Positions 12,458-25,663 of a DNA stretch of 64,000 nucleotides are shown here, in pieces. The notes beneath the pieces are model-generated. The model had not been told where the DNA came from, made no database searches, and saw only the letters and a program-made list of their open reading frames with translations. How positions within the stretch are numbered: the first letter of the stretch is position 1; every line of letters starts with the position of its first letter. The position numbers were made by a program, and so were the translations under genes. The DNA comes from Sisyra terminalis (Eukaryota; Arthropoda; Insecta; Neuroptera; Sisyridae), in assembly GCA_958496175.1 (NCBI GenBank), contig OY292274.1, positions 65,730,630-65,794,629 on the forward strand. Reading direction: 5' to 3'.

Positions 12458-13422
12458 TAGACTAGGCCAGAAAAATCAAAAATTTTTTTTTTTTTGAAAA
12501 GGATATCGAAAATATTGTTCAAGGTGAAAAAAAAAGAAATATCGGGAAGGTTTGAGCCCTTAATATTAATATTAAGAAGTCTATCATCTGTAATTTCGAT
12601 TTTTTATTTGTGCTTTCATTTTTGCGTCAATGCTGCCAAACTATCAAAATGAAAAAAAATTTCTGCACATATATTTATAGAAAATTAAATTCCCTATAAA
12701 AAAGGTTCCTTTGAAAATTTTTGCCAGACACGCCGTTTCCGAATAATCAAGCTTCAGACATTGATATAATTTTTAGATTTATCTTCTTTATTTTGGAATT
12801 TTGTAACTAACGAACAAATAAATATATAGAAGGAAACAATATAGATTCTTAAAGGGAATTTGATGCTCTACAAAAAAGGTCTCTTAACGTTTTAACATAA
12901 AATCACTTTTTCAAATTATTCACAATTAAAGTAGAAGGAAAAATTAAATTATTGTTTTTTTCGTTGTTGAACCAATTTTGAATGAGTGATTTTATGTAAA
13001 AAAGTTAGGAGATCTTTTTTGTAGAGCACTAAATTCCCGTCAAGAATCTATATTGTTCATTTTTATATATTAATTTGTTTGTTAGTTATAAAATCCGAAA
13101 TAAAGAACATACATCTAAAAATTATATCAATGTTTAAAGCTTGATTATTCGGAAATGGCGAATCTGGCAAAAATTTTCAAAAACCGTTTTTTTTAGTGAA
13201 TTTAGTTTTATACAAATATATGAGCAGATGATTTCTTTTACCCTGATAGTTTGACAGCATTGACTCAAAAATAAAAGCACAAGTCAAAAATCGAAATTAA
13301 AGAAAGACCTCTTAATATTAATATTAAGGGCTCAAACCTTCCCGATATTTTTTTTTGTCACCTTGACCAATATTTTCGATATCCTTTTCAAAAAAAAAGT
13401 TGTCGGTTTTTTTGGCCGTCTC
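12458..13422. mobile_element. Fold-back element family D
   Basis: About 965 bp with long imperfect inverted arms. The left end TAGACTAGGCCAGAAAAA mirrors the right end TTTTTTTGGCCGTCTC. Inside each arm is the block shared with families A-C (GAAAATATTGTT ... GGTTTGAGCCC followed by TTAATATTAATATTAAG, and its mirror near 13310-13385). No clear target duplication. No coding capacity. Confidence 0.8.
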
Positions 13423-13465
13423 CTTTATATATAGGATATATAGAATATATACAAAATGTATATAT

Positions 13466-13965
13466 AGGACTTAGAACCTGTGAAAACTATCAAAAACTTT
13501 TACAGTGATAAGTTTTAGGAAAAAAAGTATTCTACCAAAAATGTCCTGTAAAATTTTCTCATAAAATTGATGGTTGCGTCAAAAAATTTAAAAAATATTA
13601 AAATTTCTCTTTAGTTCAACTTTGACCTCGAATAACTTTTGAAGGAATAAATATATCAAAAACTTGTACAAGACCTTTTTTGTAGATCGTTCAATTTTCT
13701 ACAAGAATATACTTTGGTCATTCCGAATTATTGTCAACAACGTGAGCTATAAAACTCCAAAGTGCAAGAGAATATTGTTTCCATGTTATTTAAATGGAAA
13801 ATTGAAATTTGCAATGCGGCCCCTCTTAATATTAATATTAAAAGCTTAAATTTTCACAGAATTTTTTTTTGTCATTCCCAACAATATTTTCGATTTTATG
13901 ATATTAATATTTTATGAGTTGTTTTTTCTTCATTATATCGAAAATATTGTTGGGAATGATATATA
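13466..13965. mobile_element. Partial fold-back element family A (copy 2)
   Basis: Carries one family-A arm, from CTTAGAACCTGTGAAAAC to the subterminal AACAATATTTTCGAT, followed by a short inverted piece ending TTGTTGGGAATGA. The left arm is absent and an AT microsatellite (13965-13985) adjoins it. Confidence 0.8.
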
Positions 13966-14691
13966 TATATACGTATATAATAATATTATATTTATTAATG
14001 TTGCCTAGAAACGAATGGACTAACAATTGTTTAAATATACCCAAATTTAAATTTTCTATCAATTGTGGTTTCCAAGGAAACTACCAATAACTTTCCCAGA
14101 TTACCCATTTGTCACCATCTAGTATCGATTGATAGAAAGTATTAAATATGTTATTTATTGTTGTTAGTTTAAATAGTTTATAAAACGTTCTTAAATCAAG
14201 AAACTCGGTCAAGAGGAAAAGGGGGATCAGTTTGAATGCTACACTGAACTATATAATAGAGAAATGAGGTGAAAATCAAGCTATATAATTTTCTTTACAA
14301 GAAGATTTCTTTAAAGAAACGATTTAATGGCTTTAAGTAATGAAGATCACCGGCCATTTGAGTAAGAATGCTTGTATTATAATAAATAAATTTAACAATA
14401 ATAAGTATTTTAATATTCTTATAATAGAAAACACAAATTTCTATCTGGACTTGACAATAAAAAGCTACGTTCCATCTAAGGATTAAGTTGGGGAATCATA
14501 TAAAAAGCTCCCAGAAGGGTTGAAATAGGACTACGTGATTAATGAACGTCCCCTTATCAATTAAAAAGTTGATAAAATTTTCCAAATGAAAATTTTCAAA
14601 GAATATATTATAACTGAACTTATTTGAAATTGTACAAAAGATGCTATCTTTATTACAGATTTTACTTAAATATTATTTATAACAACAAGAA
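13966..14691. other. Intronic sequence, nothing recognised
   Basis: Starts with an AT microsatellite, then unique-looking AT-rich sequence without coding signals. Confidence 0.4.
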
Positions 14692-14938
14692 ATGAACCGT
14701 TTATTTTGAAAATGAGTTAAGTCCATTTCAAGAACAGTTCCTATAGTGTTATCATTTTTAACCATAGGAATATAAAATACTAAAGAGGAGGGAATAATTG
14801 GCCTTTTTGTTAACAACTAAAATGAAATCAGTAATTTCTGAAAATTTAGCAGTTAAATAATTAACATACTTTGTTCTACTTACAAGAAGAAATGGATCCT
14901 TGAAATGGACTTACGCCACTTTCAAAATAAACGAGTCA
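14692..14938. mobile_element. MITE family M1, copy 1
   Basis: 247 bp with long terminal inverted repeats: ATGAACCGTTTATTTTG at one end and CAAAATAAACGAGTCA at the other, continuing inward as AAGTCCATTTCAAG / TTGAAATGGACTTA. Two more copies lie at 20673-20929 and 39843-40109. No coding capacity. Confidence 0.85.
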
Positions 14939-15560
14939 AATAATGAAAACCTTTAATTTATTTATACAAAAAAAAAATGTCCCACATTAAATGCATTAAA
15001 CGTTCCAAATGGTGACAATATGTGTTTTCGTATCCCAAATTCAAGTCAAACGGGGTCACATCATGACCTCATTATCAAAAATTCGAGACGATACCAACCC
15101 AAAAATTCCCATTATTTCCAACAAAATTCAGTTGAAAAAATATTCCAACGTACATTATGCAATGCAATTGAAAATATTTCTTCACATACCATTGCATTGG
15201 ACTTTTCAAAATATTTCTTTCTTCACAAAAATTTGATATCTTTGCAAAGTTAACATTTCTTCCAAGATCGTTACGTATATGAAAATCTATTTTTACAATG
15301 GTAGAACTTTCATAAGGCAAATACGTTCTACAATCGGCGCCTGGTGCTTATATAAGCCAAGTTCAATAACTTCTAAATATTTTTTTTTAAATTTCTTCAA
15401 ATTCCCATTTTATCACTCATATATTATTTGAACGAAATTTGGCTAGAGATACGAAATGTAATTGTAAGTCCAAAGACTTTCATCATGTCTTTTATGATTA
15501 TATAAGTAAGGATATAGCTCATATCGATAATCCAATGAAAAACCTTAATGGAAAGCAATT
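14939..15560. other. Intronic sequence with overlapping non-coding open frames
   Basis: Three short open frames on both strands overlap at 15009-15320. None resembles a known family or has flanking splice sites I would trust. Nothing else recognised. Confidence 0.4.
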
Positions 15561-16379
15561 TGGGGTGATTTTTTTTTCCTTTTTTTGACTTTTTTTGGTC
15601 CCATCGTGAAATATTGTTGGAAATACTAAAAAAAAAAAATTCCCTGAAAGTTTGAGCCCTTAATATTAATTTTAAGTCCTCGACCAAGACGTGTAAAGAT
15701 TTCCCATTGAAAATACACGGAAACTCTGATTTTTTATTTTTAAATTTCTATATCTCAGCGGCATTTCATGGGATCGCTTTTACCGAAGATGGTTTTTTCT
15801 CAGAATTAAACGCTCTACAAAAGTGCCCATTGCGACAAAGTCGTAACTCACACCGGTGAGGTAGTACGGGCCACTGAACCTAATTTTTCCATAAAATTCA
15901 AGGCTTAATATCTCGTTTAATATTGATCTTCGCGATTTGGTCTACAGGACCTTTTTTGTAGGAAATCAAATTCTCTACAAGTTTTTCATTTATAATTTTT
16001 CCGTAGCTCTTGTTATTTACGAGATAAATGCAAAAAAACGCGAATTTTATGGAAAAATCAGGTTCAGTGGCTCGTACTACCTCACCGGTGTGAGTTACGA
16101 CTTTGTCGCAATGGGCACTTTTGTAGAGCGTTTAATTCTGAGAAAAAACCATCTTCGGTAAAAGCGATCCCATGAAATGCCGCTGAGATATAGAAATTTT
16201 AAAATAAAAAATCAGAGTTTCCGTGTATTTTCAATGGGAAATCTTTACACGTCTTGGTCGAGGACTTAAAATTAATATTAAGAGTTCAAACTTTCAGAGA
16301 ATTTTTTTTTTGGTATTTCCAACAAAATTTCACGGTGGGACCAAAAAAAAAAAAAAGTCAAAAAAAAAGAATCACCCTA
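15561..16379. mobile_element. Fold-back element family C
   Basis: 819 bp, ends TGGGGTGATT and AATCACCCTA, matching the TAGGGTG terminus of family B. Arms of about 330 bp pair almost perfectly: the stretch with CACACCGGTGAGGTAGTAC (15850-15870) mirrors the one near 16075-16092. Loop about 145 bp. Flanks GAAAGCAA / GAAAGAAT may be a decayed target duplication, but the register is imperfect. Open frames inside are arm sequence. Confidence 0.85.
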
Positions 16380-16455
16380 GAAAGAATATATGAATCTTAT
16401 ATTCCAAGATCCCAGGGATTCCAGACCTTTCTTATTTTCTAACGAACCAAATTTA

Positions 16456-16653
16456 TGGGATTAAGTAGAGTAAGTATGAACTTTAAGTTTTGGATACCTG
16501 CTACCTTCGATCGACGGCCAATTAACTAGGTACCCGGTGCTAAAGGTAAGTAAAATACTATCCAATTTTTTTTTACCTAGTTCTAAAAGATTTTAAGCCC
16601 CTACAAAAGTTCAAAAACCCTTACAAAGTTCATACTTACTCTACTTAATCCCA
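16456..16653. mobile_element. 198-bp MITE with TA flanks
   Basis: Perfect terminal inverted repeats starting TGGGATTAAGTAGAGTAAGT and extending to 29 bp, flanked by TA on both sides. This suggests a Tc1/mariner-type target duplication. Single copy in the window. Confidence 0.8.
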
Positions 16654-19525
16654 TACATTTGGATGGTTAAAAATAAGCAAAAGTAGATGCCCTGGGATCA
16701 TGGACTATTATATAAATTGCATCGAACGAAACTTAACAAGAAAAGTTTAATAATACTATAAATTTTATTAATATGCGACTAATAATTTATAAATTCGATT
16801 TTAGTTTTTTTAAAATGGTTTTTTTTTTCAAGTTATCAAAATACATTAATGTTGTACTAATTAGCAAGTTAGACCAAAAAAAAAATAGATATATATGGCC
16901 AATTTTTTCTTTTTTAACCAAAAAAAAACATCTAATTATTTGAAAAATTTAGCTATTGAAATATGGGAAATGAATTATGAATCATTTATATACTTTAAAA
17001 TCTTCAATAGTGATTTTTAATCAATAGTTTTCCCGTCAAAACCTAAAAGTGGTCCCCCACTCGTATTTTTTTTCAGACTCAATTCTAACTTTAGACATTT
17101 CAACAAAACAATTTCATAATTCTCTAAACCAAAATCTTTACAAATATTTTATTTACGTTTTTTTGCAATTACAAACTAAACAAATTTTTATTAGACATTT
17201 ATATCCCACTAGAAAGCGTCTACATAAAATTTATGATGTTTACTACAATTGCAATTCATTTCACCACCAAAAACCAAATCAAAAATAAAACTCTCAATTT
17301 TCAAGAATGAAAATTTTGTATAAATAAAATCACTACATCCACCACTTACACTTTCGTAGCGATTTTCTTCAACGAAATTCTCGACTCGACAAACTTCACC
17401 AACTAGAGCACAAGGTTCCCAACAAATGGCAACATAAATCTATCATTTTAATAAATAGTCCACAATTTATAAATGAACCCATTTTTAGATTTTAGCAAAA
17501 ACTTGTTTCACTTCTACTACTTATAATCATTTTGGTTCCAAGAAATAACTCTTAGAAATTTGTACCTTCCAATTTAATTATATGGAGGCAGACTTGAATG
17601 ATGAAAATTTTGTAATTATTTCTCGACTTTCCAAACAAGTCACACCAAATAAATCACTTTTAATCTTAGCAAACCCGAAATGATTAGATTAAAAACTTTT
17701 ATACAAATCAATGCATAATATTATTGATTTTTTTTTTGGATTCCACAAAAATTCAATCACAAACAAGAAAATTCATACCTGTACCTATACAATTGATTTT
17801 ACTATGAGATAATCACTTGAATACAAATCATTTACCTAATAATTACAATGTGTAATTTGAACTTTGAAATCAAATAAAAACAGCGAAAAAATTATAAACT
17901 ATTAAAAATATTCTTAACTATAGTAGTACGAAGTCAAGAAGTTAATAGAGTTATAACATATATTAAACCTATATTATCTATTTGAAAAAAACCTAAACCA
18001 ATAATGCATTAACTATTTTTTTACGTAGTTAATTATCTGTAAAGAATTTGCATTTGTATATCTAATAATAAATCCCCTTTTGGGGTTAACACCTTTGTAA
18101 TTATACTGATTTGCATCAGCCAATTAATTCATAAAAATACAATAAATTTAAATGACAATAAAAATAATTTTGTAGTTTTCCAATCATAGACAAATTTGTT
18201 GATATACTAGAAGTTGTAACATTTAAATATAAAGAAAATTCTTTTTAAGATTTTTCAATGCAGGAAGCAGTTTAGTGTTTCATTTTGGTTTTTCTTGGCA
18301 CTATAGCAATTTGAGAATTCCTCTTGGTAAATCATCAGGTTTATGGAATTCTTTAGGTCTTCTTACTCAAAAGTTACAGGATTTCTTTTCGGTACTATAG
18401 CAATTTTAATTCTTCTTAGTAAATCATCAATAATTCTTTATGGAAACGGATTTTTTAGGTCTTCTAAGTTAACAGTTATCTACAACATTTCTTTTCAGCT
18501 ATTTTAGGGATTGTACCAATCCCTAATTTTAATTTCAACGTTCCTGAAATATCCCGTAATTTTAGTGTCAATGTATCAAAGTGCATTATTTTACCTTAAA
18601 TTAAAATCATTACCAAATGTGGGACAAAAGACCCACATAATTCCTTCAAATGTCATTCAGGAATCACAACGATCTGTCAAAAATTAATTTTTAATTATTT
18701 ATAATCTTGCCAGTGGTTTCAGGTAAATCAAGCTAATTCAGATTTATGAATTTGATTGGGATTTGGGATCAAATCAAATTCAGATAAAAACTCTGGAATT
18801 TACAGGAATATCGATGCATCAACGAAAACATTTCCATTATGAATACTATCGACATGTCATCTTCACCATTTCAAACGAAGTATATTACTTTAAACCGATT
18901 TCCAAATTCTTAATTAAACTACATAAACTCTATATATACAGTTTATATTCCAAAAAAATCTCAAAAACTATTTCTTCAGAATACTTTTGATCCTTTTGAT
19001 CCCAAAAAGTTAAAAATACTTTACATTAAGTAAATGTTTTCAACTGACATTTATCATATCTCCAAACCTTTTGAGCATCTATTTTATCAGCATGGCAATT
19101 TAAATTCTATTTTTCTGGCAAGTATCAACAAATTCAATTCTAGAACTTAATGGAATTAGTTCACTACAGTGAAAAACCAATGAATTTGAAGTTCCAGTTT
19201 CAATTAATAATGATCATTGACCATCCTGAACCAAACGTAGTTGTTATGCAAGTGCGCATGATCACACATTTCAAAAACAAACGAAATCAATTGGAATACT
19301 TCCAGAAACGAACTTATTAGTTATTACTAATGTTACTAATCTTTCCTGATAGATTATTTGTAAGTTAATATTTTTATACTACAAATTTTCCTATACCTTC
19401 CAATACTTCTAAAACCTGGATTTAACCGCAAATAAATCATAAACATTATGACTCTAATGTATTCCAATTAATTGAAGCACGTGGTACACGAATACTTGTG
19501 GAAGAAACTAGGTCCCTTGTTGGTA
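16654..19525. other. Intronic sequence, no gene or repeat recognised
   Basis: About 2.9 kb of AT-rich sequence. Short open frames at 17049-17288 and 18763-18990 have lysine/asparagine/phenylalanine-rich compositions expected of random AT-rich DNA. Confidence 0.4.
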
Positions 19526-19534
19526 AGTGAACAT

Positions 19535-19686
19535 CAAGGTTTATAAATTACTCAGGTGGCCCCATTAGAAAAAAAATGACGTCATACGAAGGATTTTGAA
19601 ATTTTAATCAGTCTGAAGATATGTATGAATTTCTTCTGACTACGTCAGGTGGCGCATGAGGCCACCTGTGTATTTTATAAACTTTG
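19535..19686. mobile_element. MITE family M2, copy 1, with exact 9-bp target duplication
   Basis: 152 bp. Ends CAAGGTTTATAAATTAC and GTATTTTATAAACTTTG form ~27-bp imperfect inverted repeats that include CAGGTGGC / GCCACCTG. AGTGAACAT directly precedes (19526-19534) and follows (19687-19695) the element. A 9-bp duplication fits Mutator-like elements, though the ends alone do not prove the superfamily. Copy 2 lies inside a retrotransposon relic at 56865-57028. Confidence 0.9.
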
Positions 19687-19695
19687 AGTGAACAT

Positions 19696-20672
19696 GGCCT
19701 ATTTTTAAATTGAATAAAATCTATTTAACATTTTTCTAGGAAAAATTAACCATAGTTAATATAGAAGTATACCCAGTATCAACAACAGATAAACATACTG
19801 TATTCCATGAATTCATAGCCGTGTGGGATTCATTTTGATGAAAGATAGCCATTGTAAGTGGCTTTAATTGAAGTTTCTTTGGGTCTTCTTTTTACAATAA
19901 TCTTTCAAATATTTTTAGGGTGGTTCTAACTTCAGGAAAAGCCTAAGAGGAATTCCTCAGTAATTAATATACTAAAGGAAATTTGACATCCCAAACTATA
20001 GCCACATGGTTGAGACTTTGACCCCTTTGTTTGATATATTTTCCAGTCTACCATTAAGGTTCGTCTTTATCAAAGGAAAACCACAAATTTTGAAATGAAC
20101 AAAATTTGAAGCACTCTTTTGTAAGTATAACTCGATTATAGCTTTTGAGATTTTAGTAACATTGCAATTTGTTATTTTTAGATTATCAAATCAATCAATA
20201 TGTATTCAATCAAGAATCAACAAAAATTCCATAAATAAGCTAAAAAAAATCAATGGAAACTCGAAAATCAAATACGATTAAAACTATAACTCTGGTTTTC
20301 ATATTCAAATATTGATACATATATTTCTTCATTCATTTATTTATGAGAGTATTATTTCTTTATAATCACACATTCCATTCGTCAAAGTCAAAAAAGGGAC
20401 ACAAAAAATCAAAGGAAGTTAAAGATAGTTTTTTTTCTTTAACCAAATACAAAATTGACTTACGAGTGGGTTGGAAAAAAAATGGAATTTAAAACGGGCC
20501 CACGAGTATCGAATCTCAAAAAAATCAAAAGAATTGCACCCATATAACCATATGTGGCGACGAAATAATGCAACAATATTAAAAATCTTGCTACAAAAAA
20601 AAAATATTAAAGAAAATTAAAATCGAAATTCAAGGCAAAACTATTTAGACCATACAGCAAAAGGTATAATAC
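19696..20672. other. Intronic sequence, nothing recognised
   Basis: AT-rich, no coding, RNA or shared repeat signal. Confidence 0.4.
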
Positions 20673-20929
20673 ATGACTCGTTTATTTTGAAAGTGGCATA
20701 AGTCCATTTCAAGGACAAGGATATGGTGATTCTTCTTGTAACTAAAACAAAGTATGTTAATTATTTAACTGCAAAGTTTTCAGAAATTACTGCTTTAATT
20801 TTAGTTGTTAACAAAAACGCCAATTATTCCCTCTTCCTTCGTATCTTATGTTCCTATGGTTAAAAATGATAATACCATAGGGATTGTTCTTGAAATGGAC
20901 TTAACTCACTTTCAAAATAAACGGTTCAT
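20673..20929. mobile_element. MITE family M1, copy 2
   Basis: 257 bp, ends ATGACTCGTTTATTTTG and CAAAATAAACGGTTCAT. Internally very similar to the copies at 14692 (opposite orientation) and 39843. Confidence 0.85.
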
Positions 20930-21555
20930 ATGTAAAAAGGAATAAAGTCTCACAAAACTATCGATTTTCATTTAAAAATATACTTTTCTAATGAGATAAT
21001 AATGCGCCTAAGTTGGAAAAGAAATTTATTTTAATCTAAAACGTGGAAATTAAAATATAATTAACATTTGATCAACTTTATAATATCGGAAGTACACAAT
21101 GGAGATTATCAATGTTGATCCATTAGAATTAAATTTCAGCTACTGGATTTAACTATTTAAATATCCTTATCACGTAATCTAAATTTCATTAATATGTCTT
21201 TAAATAAGCATTAAGTGTTAATTACATGTTTTTATTTCTCTCGGGACCATTACATTTGTATATAAAAACCATATTGTTTCTTTTTAAATATTTCTGGACC
21301 TATTTTAATTATACTTTTGCTATAATTCTCCAATATATTAAATGGTTCACGTTGTAGGTTTAAATTGACAATCGATTCAATAAGAGGATTAAAATTTCCA
21401 GAATTTTCTTTATATATGAAAAATTGGATTCAGGTTGTAGAAGAAAAACCGAAGGTATTTCAAAAAAAAAAACGTTGAAAAATAATTTGAATAAGGGAAC
21501 TGCTTAAAAAAAGGAATTAACTATCCTTTTTGGAAAGTAAAAATATAATGTATAG
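20930..21555. other. Intronic sequence, nothing recognised
   Basis: AT-rich sequence with no recognisable signal. Confidence 0.4.
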
Positions 21556-22558
21556 TAGACTGATTCAAAAAAAATAAAGATTTTTTTTCTAAATTATATC
21601 GAAAATATTGTTGGAAATGACAAAAAAAATTCCTGTAAAAGTTTAAGCTCTTATTATTAAGAGGTGCCGCATCAAAAATTTCGATTTTCCATTTAAATAA
21701 CATGGGAACAATATTCTCTTGCACTTCAGAATTTTATAGCTCACGTTGGTGACAATATTTCGGAATGACCAAGATGTATTTTTGTAGAAAATTGAACGAT
21801 CTACAAAAAGGTCTTGTGCAAGTTTTTGATATATTTATTCCTTCAAAAGTTATTCGAGATCAAAGTTAAACTAAAGAGAAATTTTAATATTTTTTCAATT
21901 TTTTGACGCAACCATCAATTTTATGAGAAAATTTTATTGGACATTTTTTTTAGAGGATTTTTTTTCCTATAACTTATCTCCATAAAAGTTTTTGATATTT
22001 TTCACAGGTCCTAAGTTATTTAATTAAAATAAAAATAATAATTTTTATGTTAAAAATATAATAATTCAGGTAATTTTCAGTTTAATGCAAGTAACTTAGA
22101 ATCTGTGAAAAATATCAAAAACTTTTATAGAGATAAGTTATAAAAAAAGGCTCTACAAAAAATGTCCTATAAAATTTTCTCATAAAATTGACGGTTGCGT
22201 CAAAAAATTGAAAAAATATTAACATTTCTCTTTAGTTCAACTTTGACCTCAAATAACTTTTCAAGGAATAAATATATCAAACACTTGTTGGAGACCTTTT
22301 TTGTAGATCGTTCAATTTTCTACAAAAATATACCTTACTCATTCCGAAATATTGTCACCAACGTGAGCTATAAAATTCCAAAGTGCAAGAGAATATTGTT
22401 CCCATGTTATTTAAATGGAAAATCGAAATTTGCGATGCGGCACCTCTAAATATTAATATTAAGAGCTTAAACTTTGACAGGATTTTTGTTTGTCATTTTC
22501 AACAATATTTTCGATATAATTAAGGAAAAAAATTCAACATTTTTTTTGAAGCAGTCTA
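21556..22558. mobile_element. Fold-back element family A, copy 3
   Basis: About 1.0 kb, termini TAGACTGATTC / GCAGTCTA. Two arms of ~480 bp in inverted orientation are separated by an AT-rich loop near 22020-22070. Flanks AATGTATA and AGTGTATA match at 7 of 8 if one base between duplication and element is allowed. Confidence 0.9.
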
Positions 22559-22564
22559 AGTGTA

Positions 22565-22740
22565 TACAATTTATAAAAAATATTGCGGTCCTATTTATGT
22601 AGTATAATTAAATACAATAATATATCAAAATCATACAACATAAAAATATTTGTGACGTATTGCCCAGATACGTATTTCGATTGCCAAGCAATCTTCCTCA
22701 GTGGTCATCAAGTAGTTTGAATATGAAGATAATGTATCAA
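22565..22740 (-). mobile_element. Hammerhead-bearing retroelement fragment, family H1, copy a
   Basis: Minus-oriented fragment holding the ribozyme-like motif at 22661-22707 and the AT-rich tail found after it in other copies (a degenerate form of the GACCACAATATATTTTGTAT tail). Tail and motif order match the copies at 37.96, 52.2 and 60.6 kb. The class is inferred: Penelope-like elements and retrozymes are the known carriers. Confidence 0.6.
22661..22707 (-). ncRNA. Hammerhead-ribozyme-like motif, family H1, copy a
   Basis: In order on the minus strand: helix I strand TGACCA; core CTGAGGA (fits CUGANGA); one extra A; helix II GATTGC-TTG-GCAATC (six pairs); GAA; helix III ATACGTAT, self-complementary; cleavage base C (UH rule met); helix I strand TGGGCA, which pairs as TGG/CCA, one mismatch, then GC. 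Every invariant core base is present. Helix III is so short that cleavage would probably need a dimer, as known for minimal type I hammerheads. The unpaired A after the core is shared by all copies. Confidence 0.7.
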
Positions 22741-24317
22741 TCGACTTTCCTTATATTATTTCAATAATAATAGTTTATTTTAATAATAATAATAATAAGC
22801 AAAATCATTTTCTCAATTTAAAGTTAGTGTGATTATTCTTTCATAACGTCACTAAAGAAGTATAACATCAAAAATTAGTATGGACAAGATCAAGTTTATC
22901 CTAAGAAAGCAATAATTAAATAAATTTAATTTAGACAACAACATTTTCGGAAAAATCCTTAAATGCACCCAACACCCCCGTGCCATATCAACCCTATTTC
23001 CATCCGAAGAAATTTCAGTCTTAAACAAATTATTATTTCAAAAAATAATACTTCAATATAAATTTTTTTTATTTACTTTAGATTTGGAAATTTCTTCAAG
23101 TGAATACCAAATCAATTGCATAAAATATTCCACAACAATGACAAATTATACTTTCAAATAACAATGCCATTAAACCTTTTGGAGCCAACAAAATCTATTA
23201 ATAGAAAAAATTCAAATTATTTTAATCATGACATACCAAATATGATTAACTTTTAAGTAGTAAAAGAGGATTTAATTTGAAAAAATAAAAAAAAATTGAG
23301 ATAAATGACTTTTATATTCGAAAGTTCAAATATCCAAAGGTTTACACTTGTTATTAGATTTTCAACCTTTCATTGACCTCTGTACAATTTTTGAGGATTA
23401 AAAAATTCAAATAATCTCAAGTATTTCTCGGTTTTAATAGTTAAAAAAAATTGATTGAATTTATTGTTAAGGGATTCAATTTAAATGCAAATTTGATTAA
23501 GAAAATGTTTTTGGAATTAGAAGGATTCAGAAAAAGAAAAACATCACCTACCCCTTTGTGGCATATTGTACTAGTTGCTATTTAATTGGAATTGCACCAA
23601 CTGCACACGTGTCCGTCTTATTAATTATTTATTTTTAATTAATTATTTTTTCCGATATTTTTTTTTCAATCGAAAAAAAAAACAATTAAAAGACTATCCG
23701 ACTATCCGCACTCGACTTCAAAAAGTCACAGAATGTCAGTGGAAGAACATCATAGGCCACTTTTACGTGACCATTAAATCCAAAACTGACCTACGACTAC
23801 ATCCAAAACACAAACATTTTATGCCTATCGTACCAAAATTCATACAGATGATCATAATGTTTCCATACTAAAAATTTAAAGTTCTCATATTAAATTTTTT
23901 TTATTACAATTCTAGAAAATTTAATATAAAAATTAGCTTCTCCGACTTAGCATGATTTAAGACGAAAATTACGATCTTATATAAATATTATTTTTTTTAA
24001 TTTTATTTAATTTCAATCATCCACTCTATGAATTTTCCGTTGTCTTGGACAGGGGCCAGATTTTTTATATTTTTTTTCTTGTATACAGAGGTAAATCTAG
24101 TTTTAAAAGAAATGTTTTCAAAAAATCTATTTTTGCTCGACTTATATTTGGTAGACATCGTCTACCTAATCCCAGCTTACATAATCAATCCATAAAAAAA
24201 TTTAAAGTCAAACAAAATAAAAAAAATCTTCCTTTGAAGATCAATAAGCACTTATAGATCTATATGATGAAATATCAATAATAGAAAAGTTAAGTAATTA
24301 CAAGATGACGTACAAGT
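22741..24317. other. Intronic sequence, nothing recognised
   Basis: AT-rich. The 98-codon plus frame at 23575-23871 and the 70-codon frame at 24045-24257 match no family I know. Confidence 0.4.
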
Positions 24318-24753
24318 TTGATGGATAAGATTTTATGGATTGTATTTTAACTATATTCATTCCAAAGTGTTATCCTTTTTCTTCAAGAACCATAATCTAC
24401 CATATCACTGAAGTATTAACAACATACTATCTTTGTGCTTCAAATGAAGTCCTTTTTCCCAAAACTTCTCCAGAATTTTTTTTTTTTTTGAAATTTAAAA
24501 AAAATGGCTGAAGATTGCTGTATGAAGCATAAGAGAAACATCCTCCATTGGTTGTGGCCTTTTACAAGTGGTACCTAAACTTGATACCGGAACAAAGAAC
24601 GCGAAGATAAACCAATAAAGTTTGAAGAAGCTAAGTTGGAGAAGTTATTGAATCAATATTCTTGCCAAAATTGATGATAAAATTCAGATCTCAGCTTTTA
24701 TTAGATAAAGAAGACAAATCAGGTTGTATCGTAACTTTATCAGACTTCTATAT

Positions 24754-25575
24754 TAGGGTGTTTTTTTTTCTGGGACTATTTTTTTTTTTTGCTTCCATGC
24801 CGAAATTTTGTTGGAAATACTTCAAAAAAAATTCCCTGAAAGTTTGAGCTCTTAATAATAATATTAAGTACTCGCTCACAGCGTGTGAATATTTTCCATT
24901 TAAAATTCACGTAAACTTTGTTTTTTTTTTTTAAATATTCATAGCTCAGCGACATTTTATGGTATCGCCTCGCTCAAAGTCGGAATTTTTTTACAATTGT
25001 ATGCTCTACAAAAGTGCCTATTTTTAATAAGGAATAAATAATCAATATTTTCTTAAATTTTACTCAATAATCCGTACAAATTTTATAGTAAGAGAAATTC
25101 AAGGCTCAATATCACGAGAAATATGGATCTTAGCAATTTGGTTTTCTGGAACTTTTTTGTAGGAAATTCAATTTCTTATTTTGACATTTACATTTTTTCT
25201 GTAGAACTTCTAATTCATGAGTTACTGAGAGAAAAACGAGAAATCTATGAAAAATCTAGGTTTAGTGACCCGTATTACCTTGCCCGTGTAAATTACGATT
25301 TTGCCGCAATAGGCACTTTTGTAGAGCATACAATTGTAAAAAAAACGCGACTTTGAGCGAGGCGATACTATAAAATGCCGCTGAACTATAAAAATTTCCA
25401 AAAAAAATCAAAGTTTACGTGAATTTTAAATGGAAAATATTCACACGCAGTGAACGAGTACTTAATATTAATATTAAGAGCTCAAACTTTCAGGGAGTTT
25501 TTTTTGAAGTATTTCCAACAAAATTTCGGCATGGGAGCAAAAAAAAAATAGTCCCGGAAAAAAAAAACCACCCTA
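24754..25575. mobile_element. Fold-back element family B, with exact 8-bp target duplication
   Basis: 822 bp. Termini TAGGGTG / CACCCTA. TTCTATAT lies directly on both sides (24746-24753 and 25576-25583). The sister repeat unit at 26134-26141 carries the uninterrupted TTCTATAT, the empty site. An 8-bp duplication with TAGGGTG ends fits the hAT superfamily. Arms of ~270-300 bp pair around a loop near 25020-25290. No transposase frame, so mobilised in trans if at all. Confidence 0.93.
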
Positions 25576-25624
25576 TTCTATATGTATGAGTGACACATTT
25601 TGTAATTATTTTAATTTTTTATAG

Positions 25625-25663
25625 AAACCTGATGAAGTTACGATACGTTACGAAACGTAGCTA
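25625..25663 (+). ncRNA. Hammerhead-like motif, family H2, copy f
   Basis: Core CTGATGA, extra A, helix II GTTACG-ATA-CGTTAC (one U-U mismatch), GAA, helix III ACGT (self-complementary), cleavage base A, then GCT. Helix I is weakened here because AAC precedes the core instead of AGC. Confidence 0.55.
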